This document shows positions 1 to 8,962 of a stretch of 64,000 bases of DNA, piece after piece. The stretch comes from Comamonas sp. JUb58 (GTDB taxonomy: Bacteria > Pseudomonadota > Gammaproteobacteria > Burkholderiales > Burkholderiaceae_C). Position numbers and translations under genes: made by a program. The notes under the pieces were generated by a model that worked only from the letters and a program-made list of their open reading frames with translations, was not told the origin of the DNA and made no database searches. Each line of letters opens with the position of its first letter. Positions within the stretch are counted from its first letter, which is position 1. The stretch lies in the NCBI RefSeq assembly GCF_004364775.1, contig NZ_SOAL01000008.1, forward strand, positions 124,001 through 188,000, read 5' to 3'.

Positions 1-1169
1 TGGTCACCTTGAAGGCGTTTGGCGCCTCAGCCCGCTGGCGGGATGACCTGGCCCAGCATGCATCCCACCTGCGGACTGCGTCGATGGACGCGCTGCGGGC
101 GACCTTGGCGCGCACGGGGCTCAGCACCTTGGTCGGCCTGGGTGGGATAGCGACGGTGCTGGCGCTCAATACCGCGCGCTTGGCCGCCGGGGACTTGGCG
201 GCACCGGCCTTGCTGCTGAGCCTGTTGCTGGCCCGCGAGGTGTTCCGCCCCTTGGATCGGCTGGAGAAAGCCTTCCATGCTGTCTGGATGGCGGCAGGTG
301 CCTGGGAGCCCATTGCGCAGTTGATGGCTGCCGCGCCTGCCGTGGCCGACCCGCCATGCCCCGCGCCGGGATGCCCCACGCCGGGATGCCCCGTGCCTAT
401 GCCTGCGGGCCATGCCATTGCCTTTGAGAAGGTCAGCTTTCGCTACCCAGGTGCAGAGGCATGGGCTTTGAAGGATTTTTCGCTGCAGATCGCCGAAGGC
501 GAATTTGTGGCCCTGGTCGGTGCGTCGGGCGCAGGCAAGTCGAGTGTTGCAGCCTTGTTGCTGCGCTTCTTTGATCCCGAGCATGGGAGTGTGCGCCTGG
601 GCGGCTGCGATCTGCGCGAGCTGTCCCTGGCGCAACTGCGCTCGCGCATGGCCTGGGTGCCGCAGGACAGCAGCTTGCTGGCCGGCAGCGTTGCCCGCAA
701 TCTGCGCCTGGGCCAGCCCGGCGCGGGACTGCAGGCGCTACAGCAGGCTACGCTTGCTGCGGGGGTGGCGGAAGACATCCAGCGCATGCCCCAGGGCTAC
801 GACAGCCCCGTGGGCGAGGGTGGTAGCCGGCTCTCTGGCGGGCAGCGGCAACGGCTGGCGCTGGCCCGTGCGCTGCTGCGCGATGCAGCGGTGCTGGTGC
901 TGGACGAGCCCAGCGCCCACCTCGATGCTGCTGCGCAAGCGCATGCGATGCAGACCCTGGCGCAGCTTCGCGGGCACTGCAGCATCCTGATGGTGGCGCA
1001 CCGGCTGGAGACGGTGCGCGATGCCGACCGGATCGTGGTGCTGGCGCAAGGTGGGGTGGTCGAAGAGGGCAGCCACAGCGAACTGGCGCAGCGCCCTGGC
1101 AGTGCCTATGCCAGCCTGATGGCAGCGCAGCGGCTGGAAACACAGCGTTTGAAGGGAGGGCCGCGATGA
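1..1169 (+). CDS. ABC half-transporter, permease plus ATPase (5' end cut by window)
   Basis: The reading frame is open from the first bases of the window, so the start lies upstream and about 390 residues are visible. The visible part begins inside the transmembrane domain (a TLKAFGAS coupling-helix-like stretch, then two hydrophobic segments) and continues into a full nucleotide-binding domain: Walker [10 protein letters not shown] (nt 519-545), signature [16 protein letters not shown], Walker B LVLDEPS and an H-loop VAHRLETV. It overlaps the next ABC gene by 4 bp (ATGA), so the two probably form a heterodimer. The fold is that of type IV exporters such as CydDC. The same fold is used by siderophore importers of the YbtPQ/IrtAB kind, which the nearby TonB siderophore receptor makes worth considering. 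The substrate cannot be told from sequence. Confidence 0.85.
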   Translation, partial: VTLKAFGASARWRDDLAQHASHLRTASMDALRATLARTGLSTLVGLGGIATVLALNTARLAAGDLAAPALLLSLLLAREVFRPLDRLEKAFHAVWMAAGAWEPIAQLMAAAPAVADPPCPAPGCPTPGCPVPMPAGHAIAFEKVSFRYPGAEAWALKDFSLQIAEGEFVALVGASGAGKSSVAALLLRFFDPEHGSVRLGGCDLRELSLAQLRSRMAWVPQDSSLLAGSVARNLRLGQPGAGLQALQQATLAAGVAEDIQRMPQGYDSPVGEGGSRLSGGQRQRLALARALLRDAAVLVLDEPSAHLDAAAQAHAMQTLAQLRGHCSILMVAHRLETVRDADRIVVLAQGGVVEEGSHSELAQRPGSAYASLMAAQRLETQRLKGGPR

Positions 1170-2815
1170 GATGGTCTTTGCCGCAAGAGCTGCGGGATCT
1201 GATGGCCCCCGTGCAAGGGCAGCGCAGGCGACTGGCCTGGGCCCTGCTGGCTTGTTTGGTAGCTGCAGGCGCCAGCTTGGCCGCCCTGGCTATTGCGGCC
1301 TGGTTGGTGGGGCAGGCCTTGGTGGGGACAGGCTGGGCAGCGCTGCAAGCTGGCGCCTGGGCCTTGGCACTGGCCGTATTGACGGCTGCGCTAGGGCGTT
1401 GGTGGCAATCGCTGGCCTCGCATGCGCTGGCCTTTGCGTTGATCGAAACCCTGCAAATGGGCATTTATGACGGTCTGGAGCGGGCCAGCCCCGCGCGCTT
1501 GCCTGGACAGCGCAGCGGTGATCAGGCCGCCACTGCCACAGCCGATGCTGAATTGATGGAGAGCCTCTACGCCCATATGCTGGGCGATCTGGTGGGGGCG
1601 CTGGCGGTGCCCTTGGCGGGCCTGGTGCTGCTGGCCTGGCTGCATCCGGCGCTGGCACTGCTATGGCTGCCGTTTGCGCCCGCGCTGGTGGCCGCGCCGC
1701 TGTGGCTGGCCCGGCGCGCGGCCCGGCAAGCGGCGCGCCAGGCGCGGGCCATGGGGCGGCTCAATGCTGATGTGGTAGAAGGCCTGCAAGCCCAAGCCGA
1801 GCTGGCCGCATTTGGCCAGCAGGGCCGTTGGCTGGAGCGCATGGCCCGGGCCACCCGTGCGCTGGCTGCGCGGCAGCGCCAAATGGCATCGCGTGCGGGG
1901 GCGGAGCAGGCATTGATTGATGCACTGCTGGCGCTGGCTGCCATGGCGGTGGCCAGCCTGGCGGCCTGCCTGGTCGCGCAAGGCCGTTTGGCACCTGCCC
2001 TGCTGCCACTGGCCGTGGTGCTGGCCGCTGCGGCTTTGGCGCCGCTGGCCGAGCTGGCCCAGACCGCGCGGCGCCTGGGTGATGTGCGGGCCAGCGCGCA
2101 GCGGGTGCTGGCCTTGCTGCGCCAGCCTGCGCTGGTGGCGGACCAAGGCAGGGGCGCAAGCCCGCAGACCAGCGAGCTCTGCTTTGACCAGGTGGAGTTT
2201 CAGTACCCAGGCGGACCGCCGGTGCTGCGGGGGCTGAGCTTTGTCCTGCAGCCGGGCGAATGCCTGGCGCTGGCCGGGCCCTCGGGGGCGGGCAAGAGCA
2301 GCTGCGTGCATCTGCTGCTGCGCCTGCTGGAGCCTGATGCCGGCGCGATCCGCATCGGCGGCAGCGATCTGCGTGACTTGCCGCTGGCCGGCTTGCGCAG
2401 CCTGGTGGCAGCCGTGCCGCAGGACCTGCACCTGTTTGCGATCAGCGTGGCGGACAACATCCGCCTGGGCCGGCCCTCGGCATCGATGGACGAGGTGCGC
2501 GATGCAGCCACTCTGGCGCAGGCCCATGGCTTTATCACTGCCTTGCCCCAGGGCTATGACAGCCCTTGCGGCGAGCGGGGCAGCCAGCTCTCGCGCGGCC
2601 AGCGCCAGCGCATAGCCATCGCGCGGGCTTTGCTGCTGCACACGCCCATCTTGGTGCTGGACGAGGCCACCTCCAGCCTGGATGCCGACACGGAGCTGGC
2701 GCTGGGCCAGACCATTGCGGGGCTCAAGCGCAGCGGCCGGGCCGTGCTGCTGGTGGCGCACCGGGCCTCGACCTTGCGCCATGCCGATCGCGTGGTGTGG
2801 CTGCCTGGCGCTTGA
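1166..2815 (+). CDS. ABC half-transporter, permease plus ATPase
   Basis: This 549-residue protein has about six N-terminal membrane segments (roughly residues 15-310) and a C-terminal ATPase with Walker A GPSGAGKSS near residue 371, Walker B LVLDEATSSLD near 495 and H-loop VAHRAS. The signature reads LSRGQ instead of LSGGQ, a mild deviation that can mark one degenerate site in heterodimeric ABC transporters. The start ATG overlaps the stop of the preceding ABC gene, which implies translational coupling and a heterodimer. It ends just before a convergent MFS gene. Its role as siderophore importer, siderophore exporter or CydDC-like thiol exporter is unresolved. Confidence 0.85.
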   Translation: MRWSLPQELRDLMAPVQGQRRRLAWALLACLVAAGASLAALAIAAWLVGQALVGTGWAALQAGAWALALAVLTAALGRWWQSLASHALAFALIETLQMGIYDGLERASPARLPGQRSGDQAATATADAELMESLYAHMLGDLVGALAVPLAGLVLLAWLHPALALLWLPFAPALVAAPLWLARRAARQAARQARAMGRLNADVVEGLQAQAELAAFGQQGRWLERMARATRALAARQRQMASRAGAEQALIDALLALAAMAVASLAACLVAQGRLAPALLPLAVVLAAAALAPLAELAQTARRLGDVRASAQRVLALLRQPALVADQGRGASPQTSELCFDQVEFQYPGGPPVLRGLSFVLQPGECLALAGPSGAGKSSCVHLLLRLLEPDAGAIRIGGSDLRDLPLAGLRSLVAAVPQDLHLFAISVADNIRLGRPSASMDEVRDAATLAQAHGFITALPQGYDSPCGERGSQLSRGQRQRIAIARALLLHTPILVLDEATSSLDADTELALGQTIAGLKRSGRAVLLVAHRASTLRHADRVVWLPGA

Positions 2816-2821
2816 GGCCCT

Positions 2822-4045
2822 TTAATGCCCCGCCAGCGCATGGAGCGTGCCAGGCGCCTGCCTGGCACTGAGCCGGGTGAGCAGCAGCAATACCACCGAG
2901 GCCAGCAGCATGAAGGCCAGCCAGGGTGTGGTGCCCAGCACCACCACCTTGCCGGCCAGCGGCGTGGCGGCCGAGGAAATGCTGAGCTGGAAGGCGCCCA
3001 GCAGCGCGGCGGTGGAGCCCAGCGCGCTGTGCTGCGAGCCCATGGCCATCGACATCAAGGTCGCCTCGGCCATGCCCAGGCCCAACATGGCGATGAACAT
3101 GCCCAGCACGATGCCGGGCAGGCCCAGCTGCGCGGCAGCGGCGGCCAGGGCAAGGCCGGAGCCGGCCACCATCAGCAGCGCGCCGATGAGCGCCAGCCGG
3201 GCCACGCCGGCGCGCTGCACCAGCTTGCCGCTGCTCATCGCGCCCAGCAGCACCGCAACGCCGGTGGCGCCAAAGACCAGGCCAAAGCGGTCCGGGCTGA
3301 GTCCAAAGCGCTGCTGGTAGATCAGGGAGGCACCCGCTATGTAGATGAACAGCACAAAGAAGGCGCTGGACAGGGCCAGTACGGGCAGCAGGAACGCGCG
3401 GTCGCAGGCAATGCGGGCATAGGTGTTGGCCACGGAGCGCAGCCGCAGCGGCAAGCGGGCTGCGCGCGGCAGCGTCTCGGGCAGCGCGATGGCGCTGTTC
3501 AGCAACACCAGCAGGCCCATGGCCCCCAGCACAAGCATGACGCCGCGCCAGCCGTAGTGCACATCCACATAGCCGCCCACGGCCGGCGCCAGCACGGGCG
3601 CCAGGCCTTCGATGGTCATCAGCAAGGCAAACAGCTGGGCGGCGCGCGCGCCCTTGGCCACATCGCGCACCGAGCTCATCACCACCACCAGGGTGAGCGC
3701 GCCTGCCAGCCCTTGCACAAAGCGGCTGGTCAGCAAGACGCCGATGGAGGGCGCCTGGCTGGCCCAGAGCGAGGCCAGCGCAAAGGCCAGCAGCCCCGCC
3801 AGCAGCGGCCGGCGGCGGCCAAAGGCGTCGACGATGGGGCCAAACAGCAGCTGGCCCAGGCCCATGGCGAGCAGGAACACGGTCAGGGTCAGCTGCACCT
3901 GGGCATAGGGCACGGCCAGTTCGCTGGCGATCTCAGGCATCGAGGCCAGGTACATGTCGGTGGCGGAGGGGCCGAGCACGGCAATCAGCGCGAGGGAAGC
4001 GGCAAAGCGCAGGCCGCTGCCGGGTGGGTTGGAGTCTTGAGTCAT
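2822..4045 (-). CDS. Bcr/CflA-family MFS multidrug efflux transporter
   Basis: This is a 407-residue, 12-TM major facilitator transporter. The N-terminal motif SATDMYLASMPEIASEL and the loop 2-3 motif DAFGRRRPLL are typical of the Bcr/CflA drug:H+ antiporter group (DHA1), which expels bicyclomycin, chloramphenicol and sulfonamides and in some species siderophores. I place the start at the ATG at 4045; the frame stays open upstream, but the family N-terminus fits the later ATG. A small membrane-protein frame lies 61 bp upstream on the same strand, and further up is a possible leader-peptide/terminator unit. It converges with the ABC pair. Its place beside a siderophore receptor would fit siderophore export, but that is inference. 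Confidence 0.85.
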   Translation of the reverse strand: MTQDSNPPGSGLRFAASLALIAVLGPSATDMYLASMPEIASELAVPYAQVQLTLTVFLLAMGLGQLLFGPIVDAFGRRRPLLAGLLAFALASLWASQAPSIGVLLTSRFVQGLAGALTLVVVMSSVRDVAKGARAAQLFALLMTIEGLAPVLAPAVGGYVDVHYGWRGVMLVLGAMGLLVLLNSAIALPETLPRAARLPLRLRSVANTYARIACDRAFLLPVLALSSAFFVLFIYIAGASLIYQQRFGLSPDRFGLVFGATGVAVLLGAMSSGKLVQRAGVARLALIGALLMVAGSGLALAAAAAQLGLPGIVLGMFIAMLGLGMAEATLMSMAMGSQHSALGSTAALLGAFQLSISSAATPLAGKVVVLGTTPWLAFMLLASVVLLLLTRLSARQAPGTLHALAGH

Positions 4046-4106
4046 GGAAGGGTGTGCTGTAGCAGCATGGAAATAGGGAGGATGTGGTGGGGTGCAGTGG
4101 CCGGCA

Positions 4107-4292
4107 TCAGGGCTCGGCACTTGCAGAGACGAGCGCGATCAGCGCCAGCGCGGCAGAACTGAGGCCGGCGAGGCCCGCCACGGTGAGTAGCGCCAGGTAA
4201 TCCCGGCGGTCAATACGGCCGGCGCGGCCTTGCCAGGCGGCGAGCAGCAGCGATCCGGTCCAGAGCGCCAGGGCGATGGAGGCCTGCTTCAT
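4107..4292 (-). CDS. small two-helix membrane protein, unknown
   Basis: A 61-residue frame with two clear hydrophobic stretches (about residues 4-20 and 33-56) separated by a basic loop GRAGRIDRRDY. Its ATG overlaps the stop of a short upstream frame (4289-4393) by 3-4 bases, and it ends 61 bp before the MFS gene, so all could share one mRNA. I do not recognise the family. Small membrane proteins (DUF3649, DUF3325) usually accompany PepSY/TonB siderophore genes, but this one does not match either clearly. It may be genuine; the evidence is composition, topology and position only. Confidence 0.45.
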   Translation of the reverse strand: MKQASIALALWTGSLLLAAWQGRAGRIDRRDYLALLTVAGLAGLSSAALALIALVSASAEP

Positions 4293-4393
4293 CGCAGGGC
4301 CTTGGGCGTGTGTGAGCGCAAGGCACGCAGGCGCATGCCGATGCGCTGCCGCAGCGGCCCCAGGGTGGCAAACAAGGAGGAGGGAGGAGGCAA
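4289..4393 (-). CDS. possible 34-residue upstream peptide
   Basis: A TTG-initiated frame of 34 codons preceded by AAAGGA seven bases upstream. It starts with three consecutive prolines after the initiator (MPPPSS), is strongly basic towards its end (MRLRALRSHTPKALR), and stops in an overlap with the ATG of the 61-residue membrane protein. Such overlap suggests translational coupling. It could equally be chance in GC-rich DNA. Confidence 0.25.
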   Translation of the reverse strand: MPPPSSLFATLGPLRQRIGMRLRALRSHTPKALR

Positions 4394-4434
4394 GACAGGG
4401 TCCTTTCTGGGAAAAATGCCGCAGGAAGGCCCTT

Positions 4435-4465
4435 GAAAATACAAATGCCGCCCGTGCGGCGGCAT
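4435..4465 (-). terminator. Rho-independent terminator or attenuator hairpin
   Basis: On the minus strand a perfect 8-bp stem ATGCCGCC/GGCGGCAT (4458-4465 with 4445-4452) with a 5-base loop is followed by TTGTATTTT. It sits just after the 16-codon frame at 4499-4549. A second GCGGCATTTTT run about 30 bases downstream (4412-4423) could compete for the same left arm, so alternative folding is possible. Confidence 0.6.
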
Positions 4466-4498
4466 CGTTTCAAATGGGAATAGGAAATCGTGCCGCGC

Positions 4499-4549
4499 TT
4501 AGGAAGCGAGGCGGTACAGCACTGCGAAGGCGTACGAGATGATGACCAT
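4499..4549 (-). CDS. candidate leaderless 16-residue leader peptide
   Basis: A 16-codon frame encodes MVIISYAFAVLYRLAS. Its ATG lies only about 9 bases after a perfect TATAAT -10 box, so the mRNA would begin at or within a few bases of the start codon, and there is no Shine-Dalgarno. The frame is followed after about 35 bases by a strong terminator hairpin. The order promoter, tiny ORF, terminator, then a drug-efflux gene resembles attenuation by a leader peptide. No family is recognised, and translation has not been shown. Confidence 0.4.
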   Translation of the reverse strand: MVIISYAFAVLYRLAS

Positions 4550-4558
4550 AGGGGGCGG

Positions 4559-4586
4559 ATTATAGCGAGGGTTCTGCGAGATGCAA
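4559..4586 (-). promoter_or_regulatory. sigma-70 promoter TTGCAT-16-TATAAT
   Basis: On the minus strand TTGCAT (4581-4586) and a perfect TATAAT (4559-4564) are separated by 16 bases, directly downstream of the PepSY gene stop. Predicted initiation near 4552 is almost on the ATG of the 16-codon frame. Confidence 0.6.
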
Positions 4587-4590
4587 GCCG

Positions 4591-6471
4591 CTACAGCAGC
4601 ACCAGTGCAGAGGCCAGCGCCACGCCCGCCAGGCCCAGCCAGGCATAGCGGGCGCTGCGCAGGCTGAACACCCAGAGGGCCGCGACGGTGTAGAACACAA
4701 AGCCCAGCAAGCTGGCAGCCAACACCGCTTCTGCCGCCGACAGACCGCTGAATCGGGGCAAGAGCACCGCTAGGGCGGCGGCAAGCAATCCGGCCACAGC
4801 ATAGCCGCCCAGGCAAGCAGCCAGCACGCGGCTGCTGACTTGCAGGCGGTAGCGCAGGCCAACCGTGGGTGCCTTGGCTGCCTTTGTCGGCTTTGTGGGG
4901 GTGGCTTGGGCTTGCCAGGCCCGCTGCAGCTTCCAGGCCATGCCGACCAGCACCAGCCCGAACGCCATGGCGACCAGCTCCACACTGGCGCTTTGCCAGT
5001 CGCCCACCTGCGCGTACTGCCAGGCGCTGAGGCCGGTGCTGGCCAGGTTCAGCAGCGGCAGCAGCAGGCAGAGCGCGCCTGCCAATGCTAGCTGCTCCAC
5101 CCAGGCGCGCGCCGGGGGCCGGCAGGCGGCATGCAGACCGCTGGCCGCCCAGATCAGCAGGAAGCCGCGAATCTCCCACAACTCGCGCCCCGGCATGGCG
5201 GCCGGCAGCAGGCGGTTGAGCCAGAAGTAGCCAATACTGGCCAGCGCGATGCCAGCCAAGGCGGCCACGTTCAGGCTCTCGACCAGGCGGTAGACACCGG
5301 CCGTGGCGACGCCAAATTCCATCGCTGACTTTTTGCGGCGCTTGACCATGAAGAGCACGGTGCCCGTGGCCATCATCGCGGTGCCCATCAGCCCAAAGAC
5401 AAAGTACATCCAGCGCAGGGTCCAGCCGCCAAAGCTGGCCACATGCAGTGCTTCAAGCACCGGGTGGATCTGGCCGCTGTGGGTGGGGGCCTGGGGGGCT
5501 GGGTTGCGCAGCTGCAGCACGGCGCCCGTCACGCCGTCAAAGCTGACCTGACCGGCCTGGTTGAGGAGGGTCTGGCTGTCCTCCGGCGCCTGGTTGAAGA
5601 TGCGCACCGTCATCGAGACATCACCAGGCCGCTCGATAAACAGCATGCGCGGGCTGCGGCCGGTCAGCTGCCGCGCCTGGTCCAGCAGCAGTGCCAGATC
5701 CTGCATGGCAGCGGGCTGGCCCTGCAGGCTGCGGCGTGGCGCTGCGGCCTCGGACGAGAGCTCGCCCTGGTAACGCGCCTGGGCCAGGGGGCTGTCGCCA
5801 TACACCGCGCGCAGCGGCCAAGGCATGTAGCTGCTGTAGAAGTAGGCCAGGCCGGTGTAGGCAATCATGAACAGAAAGGGCAGCGCCAGCACGCCGGTCG
5901 CGTTGTGCGCATCCAGCCAGGAGCGCTGGCCCTTGCCCAGGCGCAGGGTAAAAAAGTCGGCAAAGATGCGGCGGTGCACGACCACGCCAGAGACCAGTGC
6001 GACCAGCATGCACATGGCCATGCCTCCCACCAGCCAAAAGCCAAAGTTGCCAGCATGCAGGCTGTAGTGAAAGCTCATGAAGTGGCGGCCGCCCTCCGTC
6101 TTGCGGCCCCAGGGCTGGGGCAGCAGGGAGCCGGTTGCCGGGTCCATAGCCGCGGTTTGCAGGCCGCCGCGCTGGGCGCCTGCCGGTTGCCAGGCGAGCA
6201 GCAAGGCATCGCCCGCTTGCTGGGGCAGCTCGATGCGCCAGAAGCGGGCGCTAGCGGCCTCGGCTGCCAGATAGCGGGCGGCCTGCTGCAGCGCCGGCTG
6301 CCCGGCGGCAGGCGCGGCGGCCACGGCGGGCTGGGCCTGCATCCAGCGCGTGATGGGCGCGCGGAACACACTCAATGTGCCGGTCAGAAAGATCGCGCAC
6401 AGCAGCCAGCCGCTGACCAGGCCGCACCAGGTGTGCAGCCAGGCCATGCGCTTGCGAAACTCGCCTTCCAT
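4591..6471 (-). CDS. PepSY-associated membrane protein with C-terminal DUF3649-like domain
   Basis: A 626-residue inner-membrane protein. The N-terminal helix (about 16-36), the pair near 143-212 and the helix near 355-383 with the PepSY-type periplasmic segments between them fit PepSY_TM proteins, which accompany siderophore receptors and probably reduce or help release ferric siderophores (FoxB/PiuB type). More helices follow. The last ~90 residues, beginning VSSRVLAACLGGYAVAGLL, resemble DUF3649, a small protein usually encoded separately next to PepSY genes, so this looks like a fusion. It begins 16 bp after the TonB receptor stop and is surely co-transcribed with it. Regulation is expected through Fur and FecI/FecR. 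Confidence 0.8.
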   Translation of the reverse strand: MEGEFRKRMAWLHTWCGLVSGWLLCAIFLTGTLSVFRAPITRWMQAQPAVAAAPAAGQPALQQAARYLAAEAASARFWRIELPQQAGDALLLAWQPAGAQRGGLQTAAMDPATGSLLPQPWGRKTEGGRHFMSFHYSLHAGNFGFWLVGGMAMCMLVALVSGVVVHRRIFADFFTLRLGKGQRSWLDAHNATGVLALPFLFMIAYTGLAYFYSSYMPWPLRAVYGDSPLAQARYQGELSSEAAAPRRSLQGQPAAMQDLALLLDQARQLTGRSPRMLFIERPGDVSMTVRIFNQAPEDSQTLLNQAGQVSFDGVTGAVLQLRNPAPQAPTHSGQIHPVLEALHVASFGGWTLRWMYFVFGLMGTAMMATGTVLFMVKRRKKSAMEFGVATAGVYRLVESLNVAALAGIALASIGYFWLNRLLPAAMPGRELWEIRGFLLIWAASGLHAACRPPARAWVEQLALAGALCLLLPLLNLASTGLSAWQYAQVGDWQSASVELVAMAFGLVLVGMAWKLQRAWQAQATPTKPTKAAKAPTVGLRYRLQVSSRVLAACLGGYAVAGLLAAALAVLLPRFSGLSAAEAVLAASLLGFVFYTVAALWVFSLRSARYAWLGLAGVALASALVLL

Positions 6472-6487
6472 CTGCTGCTGTGCAGGA

Positions 6488-8962
6488 TCAGAACGAGGCG
6501 CGCAGGGTCAGCATGAAGTTGCGGGGATCGCCATAGTGGCTGCTGTTGACCAGGTTGCCGATCGACGAGTAGTAGTGCTTGTCGAACATGTTGTTGAAGT
6601 TCAGGCTCAGCTGCCATTTGGGGTCGATCTGGTAGCGCACATAGCTGCTCCAGACGGCGCGGCCGGGCGCATTGAGGCTGATGGCACCGATCTTGCGGTA
6701 GGAGGCGCTCTGGGTGTTGACGCCGCCGCCGATGGTCAGCGCGCTCCAAGCGCCGGGCAGGCGGTAGGTGGTCCACAGGCGCAGCAGGTGCTTGGGCGTG
6801 TAGCTGTTGAAGTCCAGCCCTTCGTTGTAGACGTCGCGCTTGTAGACGTTGCGGTTGAAGGTATAGCCGGCAAACAGGTTCCAGCCCCGGGTCAGCTCGC
6901 CGCTGATCTCGGCGTCAAAGCCCTGGCTGCGCACCTGGCCGTCATCGGTGTAGCAGTAGTAGCCGTCGCGGCAGTCGGGTCCCGAGGCGATGTCTTCGGT
7001 GGCGCGGTTCTTCTGGTTCACGCGGTACAGCGCAAACGAGGTATTGGCGCGGCCGCCCAGGATTTCGCCTTTGACACCCACTTCATAGGTGGCACCCTGG
7101 ATAGGCTTGAGGTTCTGGCCTGCCGCGTTCAGCGACCACTGGGGGTTGAAGATGTCGGCATAGCTGGCGTAGGCAGACCACTCGGGGTTGAGGGCGTAGA
7201 TCAGGCCGGCATAGGGCAGAAAGCGCGTATTGGCCTGGTGGGTGGAGGACGAGACCACGGTACCCGTGGTGGTGGTGATCGTGTCGAAATCGGTCTTGTA
7301 GTTGCCCAGGCGCCCGCCCAGCACCAGCTTGAGCGGATCGGTCAGTTGCAGGCGCAACGCGCCATAAGCGCCCATCTGGCGTGTCTTGCCCAAAGTACGT
7401 TCAGTGTTGGCGTAGCGAATGGCTTCGTTGCTGGGCTCGCTGCGGAAGGGGTCCGGGTCAAAGACATTGATGGGGACTGCCGGGGTGATCGAGCTGTAGT
7501 CGCTGGTGACGCGGCCCTGGCTGTAGCTGGTGCCCAGCACCAGCTGGTGATCGCGCCCCAGTGCGCTGAAATCGCCGGTCAGGCTGGCGTCCAGACCCGA
7601 GGCGCTCTGGTCGGCCTGGGTCAGGTTGGCGACGGTGGCGCCCATGCCGGTGGCAGCTGCCACCGCCCGCAGAGACGCGGCGTATTTCATGTCCAGCTTT
7701 TCCTTGACATGCAGGGCCGAGACCTTGGCGCGCCAGTGGCTGTTGAACTCGTGGGAGAGGTCGGCGTAGAGCGTCTGGGTATTGTTGTTCTGGCGGTTCC
7801 AGCTGGCGCCCAGGTAGGTGGAGCGGGGCAGCCCGATGTCGCGGCCATCGCTGTAGTGCGGCAGGCCCGAGATAAAGGGCCGGCCCTTGAAAGACTCGTA
7901 GCTGGCACCCACGCTGACCTGGGTCTGGGGCGAGATGTCGTATTCCAAGGTGCCATACAGCGTGGCATTGCGCTGGTTGGCGAAGTCGATGAAGGAATGC
8001 TGGTCGTCCACATCGACCACGGCACGGCCTCGCAGGCTGCCGTCGGCATTCAGCGCGCCGCTGCCATCCACCTGGGCGCCATAGCGTTCCCAGGATCCGG
8101 CTTTGGTGGTGACCGTGACCCCGCCTTCTTTGAGCGGGCGCTTGCGCACGAAGTTGACGGCACCGCTCGGGTCGCCCCCGCCCTGCATCAGGCCGGCCGA
8201 GCCGCGCAGCACCTCGGCGCGGTCATAGATGGCCGTGCCGCCCTGGTAGTTGCTGGCGCGGCCGTAGAGCCGCTGCACATTGACCCCGTCGTACTGGATG
8301 GTGGCCATGCTGAAGCCGCGCGAGTAGATGTACTTTCCGCCCTGCGGGCTTTGCAGCAGGGTGATGCCGGTGGTGCTGCCCAGCGCGTCATAGACCGAGG
8401 TGGCGTTTTGCTCATCCATCAGCTGGCGGGTGACCACGCTGATGGACTGGGGAATGTCCTTGAGGGCCTGCTCCCCTTTGCCGATGGTGACTGCACGCGG
8501 GGTGTAGGAGCCGGTTTGCTCGGTGGTGGCGTTGCGTATCGCTGGCGCGGTCACGCGGATTTCGTTGAGGGTCAGGCCGCCAGCAGCAGTATCGCTGCTG
8601 ACGGTCGTGGCGCTGGCCTTAGGTGCCGCGCGCAGCGCCCAGGTGCTGCCATCGATCTTGACCAGCTCCAGCCCGCTGCCCGCCAGCGCAGCACGGGCCG
8701 CATCCTCGGGGGCATAGCTGCCGCGCAGCGCAGGGGCAGTGCGGCCTTGCACCAGGTTGGCATCCATGCTGATCTGCTGGCCGCTTTGCGAGGCGATGCG
8801 CGCCAGGGTACTGCCCAGGGGCTGGGCGGGCAGGTCATAGGTTTGTACGGCAGCGGCCCGGGTTGTTTGGGCTTGTGCGGGCAGAGCGCAGGCTATGGCA
8901 GCGGCCAGTGCGAGTGCGCCCATGTGTGCAGTGGGCATGGCGGGCAAGCGGCGGATAGGCAT
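6488..8962 (-). CDS. TonB-dependent siderophore receptor with STN signalling domain
   Basis: An 824-residue outer-membrane receptor. Residues 1-32 form a signal peptide ending ALPAQAQ. Residues ~40-95 form the secretin/TonB short N-terminal (STN) domain that contacts FecR-type regulators. A TonB-box-like LNEIRVTAP and the plug (GEQALKDIPQSISVV) follow, then a 22-strand barrel ending in a terminal Phe (LTLRASF), as in outer-membrane proteins. Length and layout match FpvA/FoxA/FhuE-type ferric-siderophore transducers. AAGGAA lies six bases before the chosen ATG. The gene sits downstream of fecR-like and upstream of the PepSY gene on one strand, so this is a cell-surface signalling locus in which the receptor controls its own expression. 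The ligand is unknown. Confidence 0.93.
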   Translation of the reverse strand: MPIRRLPAMPTAHMGALALAAAIACALPAQAQTTRAAAVQTYDLPAQPLGSTLARIASQSGQQISMDANLVQGRTAPALRGSYAPEDAARAALAGSGLELVKIDGSTWALRAAPKASATTVSSDTAAGGLTLNEIRVTAPAIRNATTEQTGSYTPRAVTIGKGEQALKDIPQSISVVTRQLMDEQNATSVYDALGSTTGITLLQSPQGGKYIYSRGFSMATIQYDGVNVQRLYGRASNYQGGTAIYDRAEVLRGSAGLMQGGGDPSGAVNFVRKRPLKEGGVTVTTKAGSWERYGAQVDGSGALNADGSLRGRAVVDVDDQHSFIDFANQRNATLYGTLEYDISPQTQVSVGASYESFKGRPFISGLPHYSDGRDIGLPRSTYLGASWNRQNNNTQTLYADLSHEFNSHWRAKVSALHVKEKLDMKYAASLRAVAAATGMGATVANLTQADQSASGLDASLTGDFSALGRDHQLVLGTSYSQGRVTSDYSSITPAVPINVFDPDPFRSEPSNEAIRYANTERTLGKTRQMGAYGALRLQLTDPLKLVLGGRLGNYKTDFDTITTTTGTVVSSSTHQANTRFLPYAGLIYALNPEWSAYASYADIFNPQWSLNAAGQNLKPIQGATYEVGVKGEILGGRANTSFALYRVNQKNRATEDIASGPDCRDGYYCYTDDGQVRSQGFDAEISGELTRGWNLFAGYTFNRNVYKRDVYNEGLDFNSYTPKHLLRLWTTYRLPGAWSALTIGGGVNTQSASYRKIGAISLNAPGRAVWSSYVRYQIDPKWQLSLNFNNMFDKHYYSSIGNLVNSSHYGDPRNFMLTLRASF

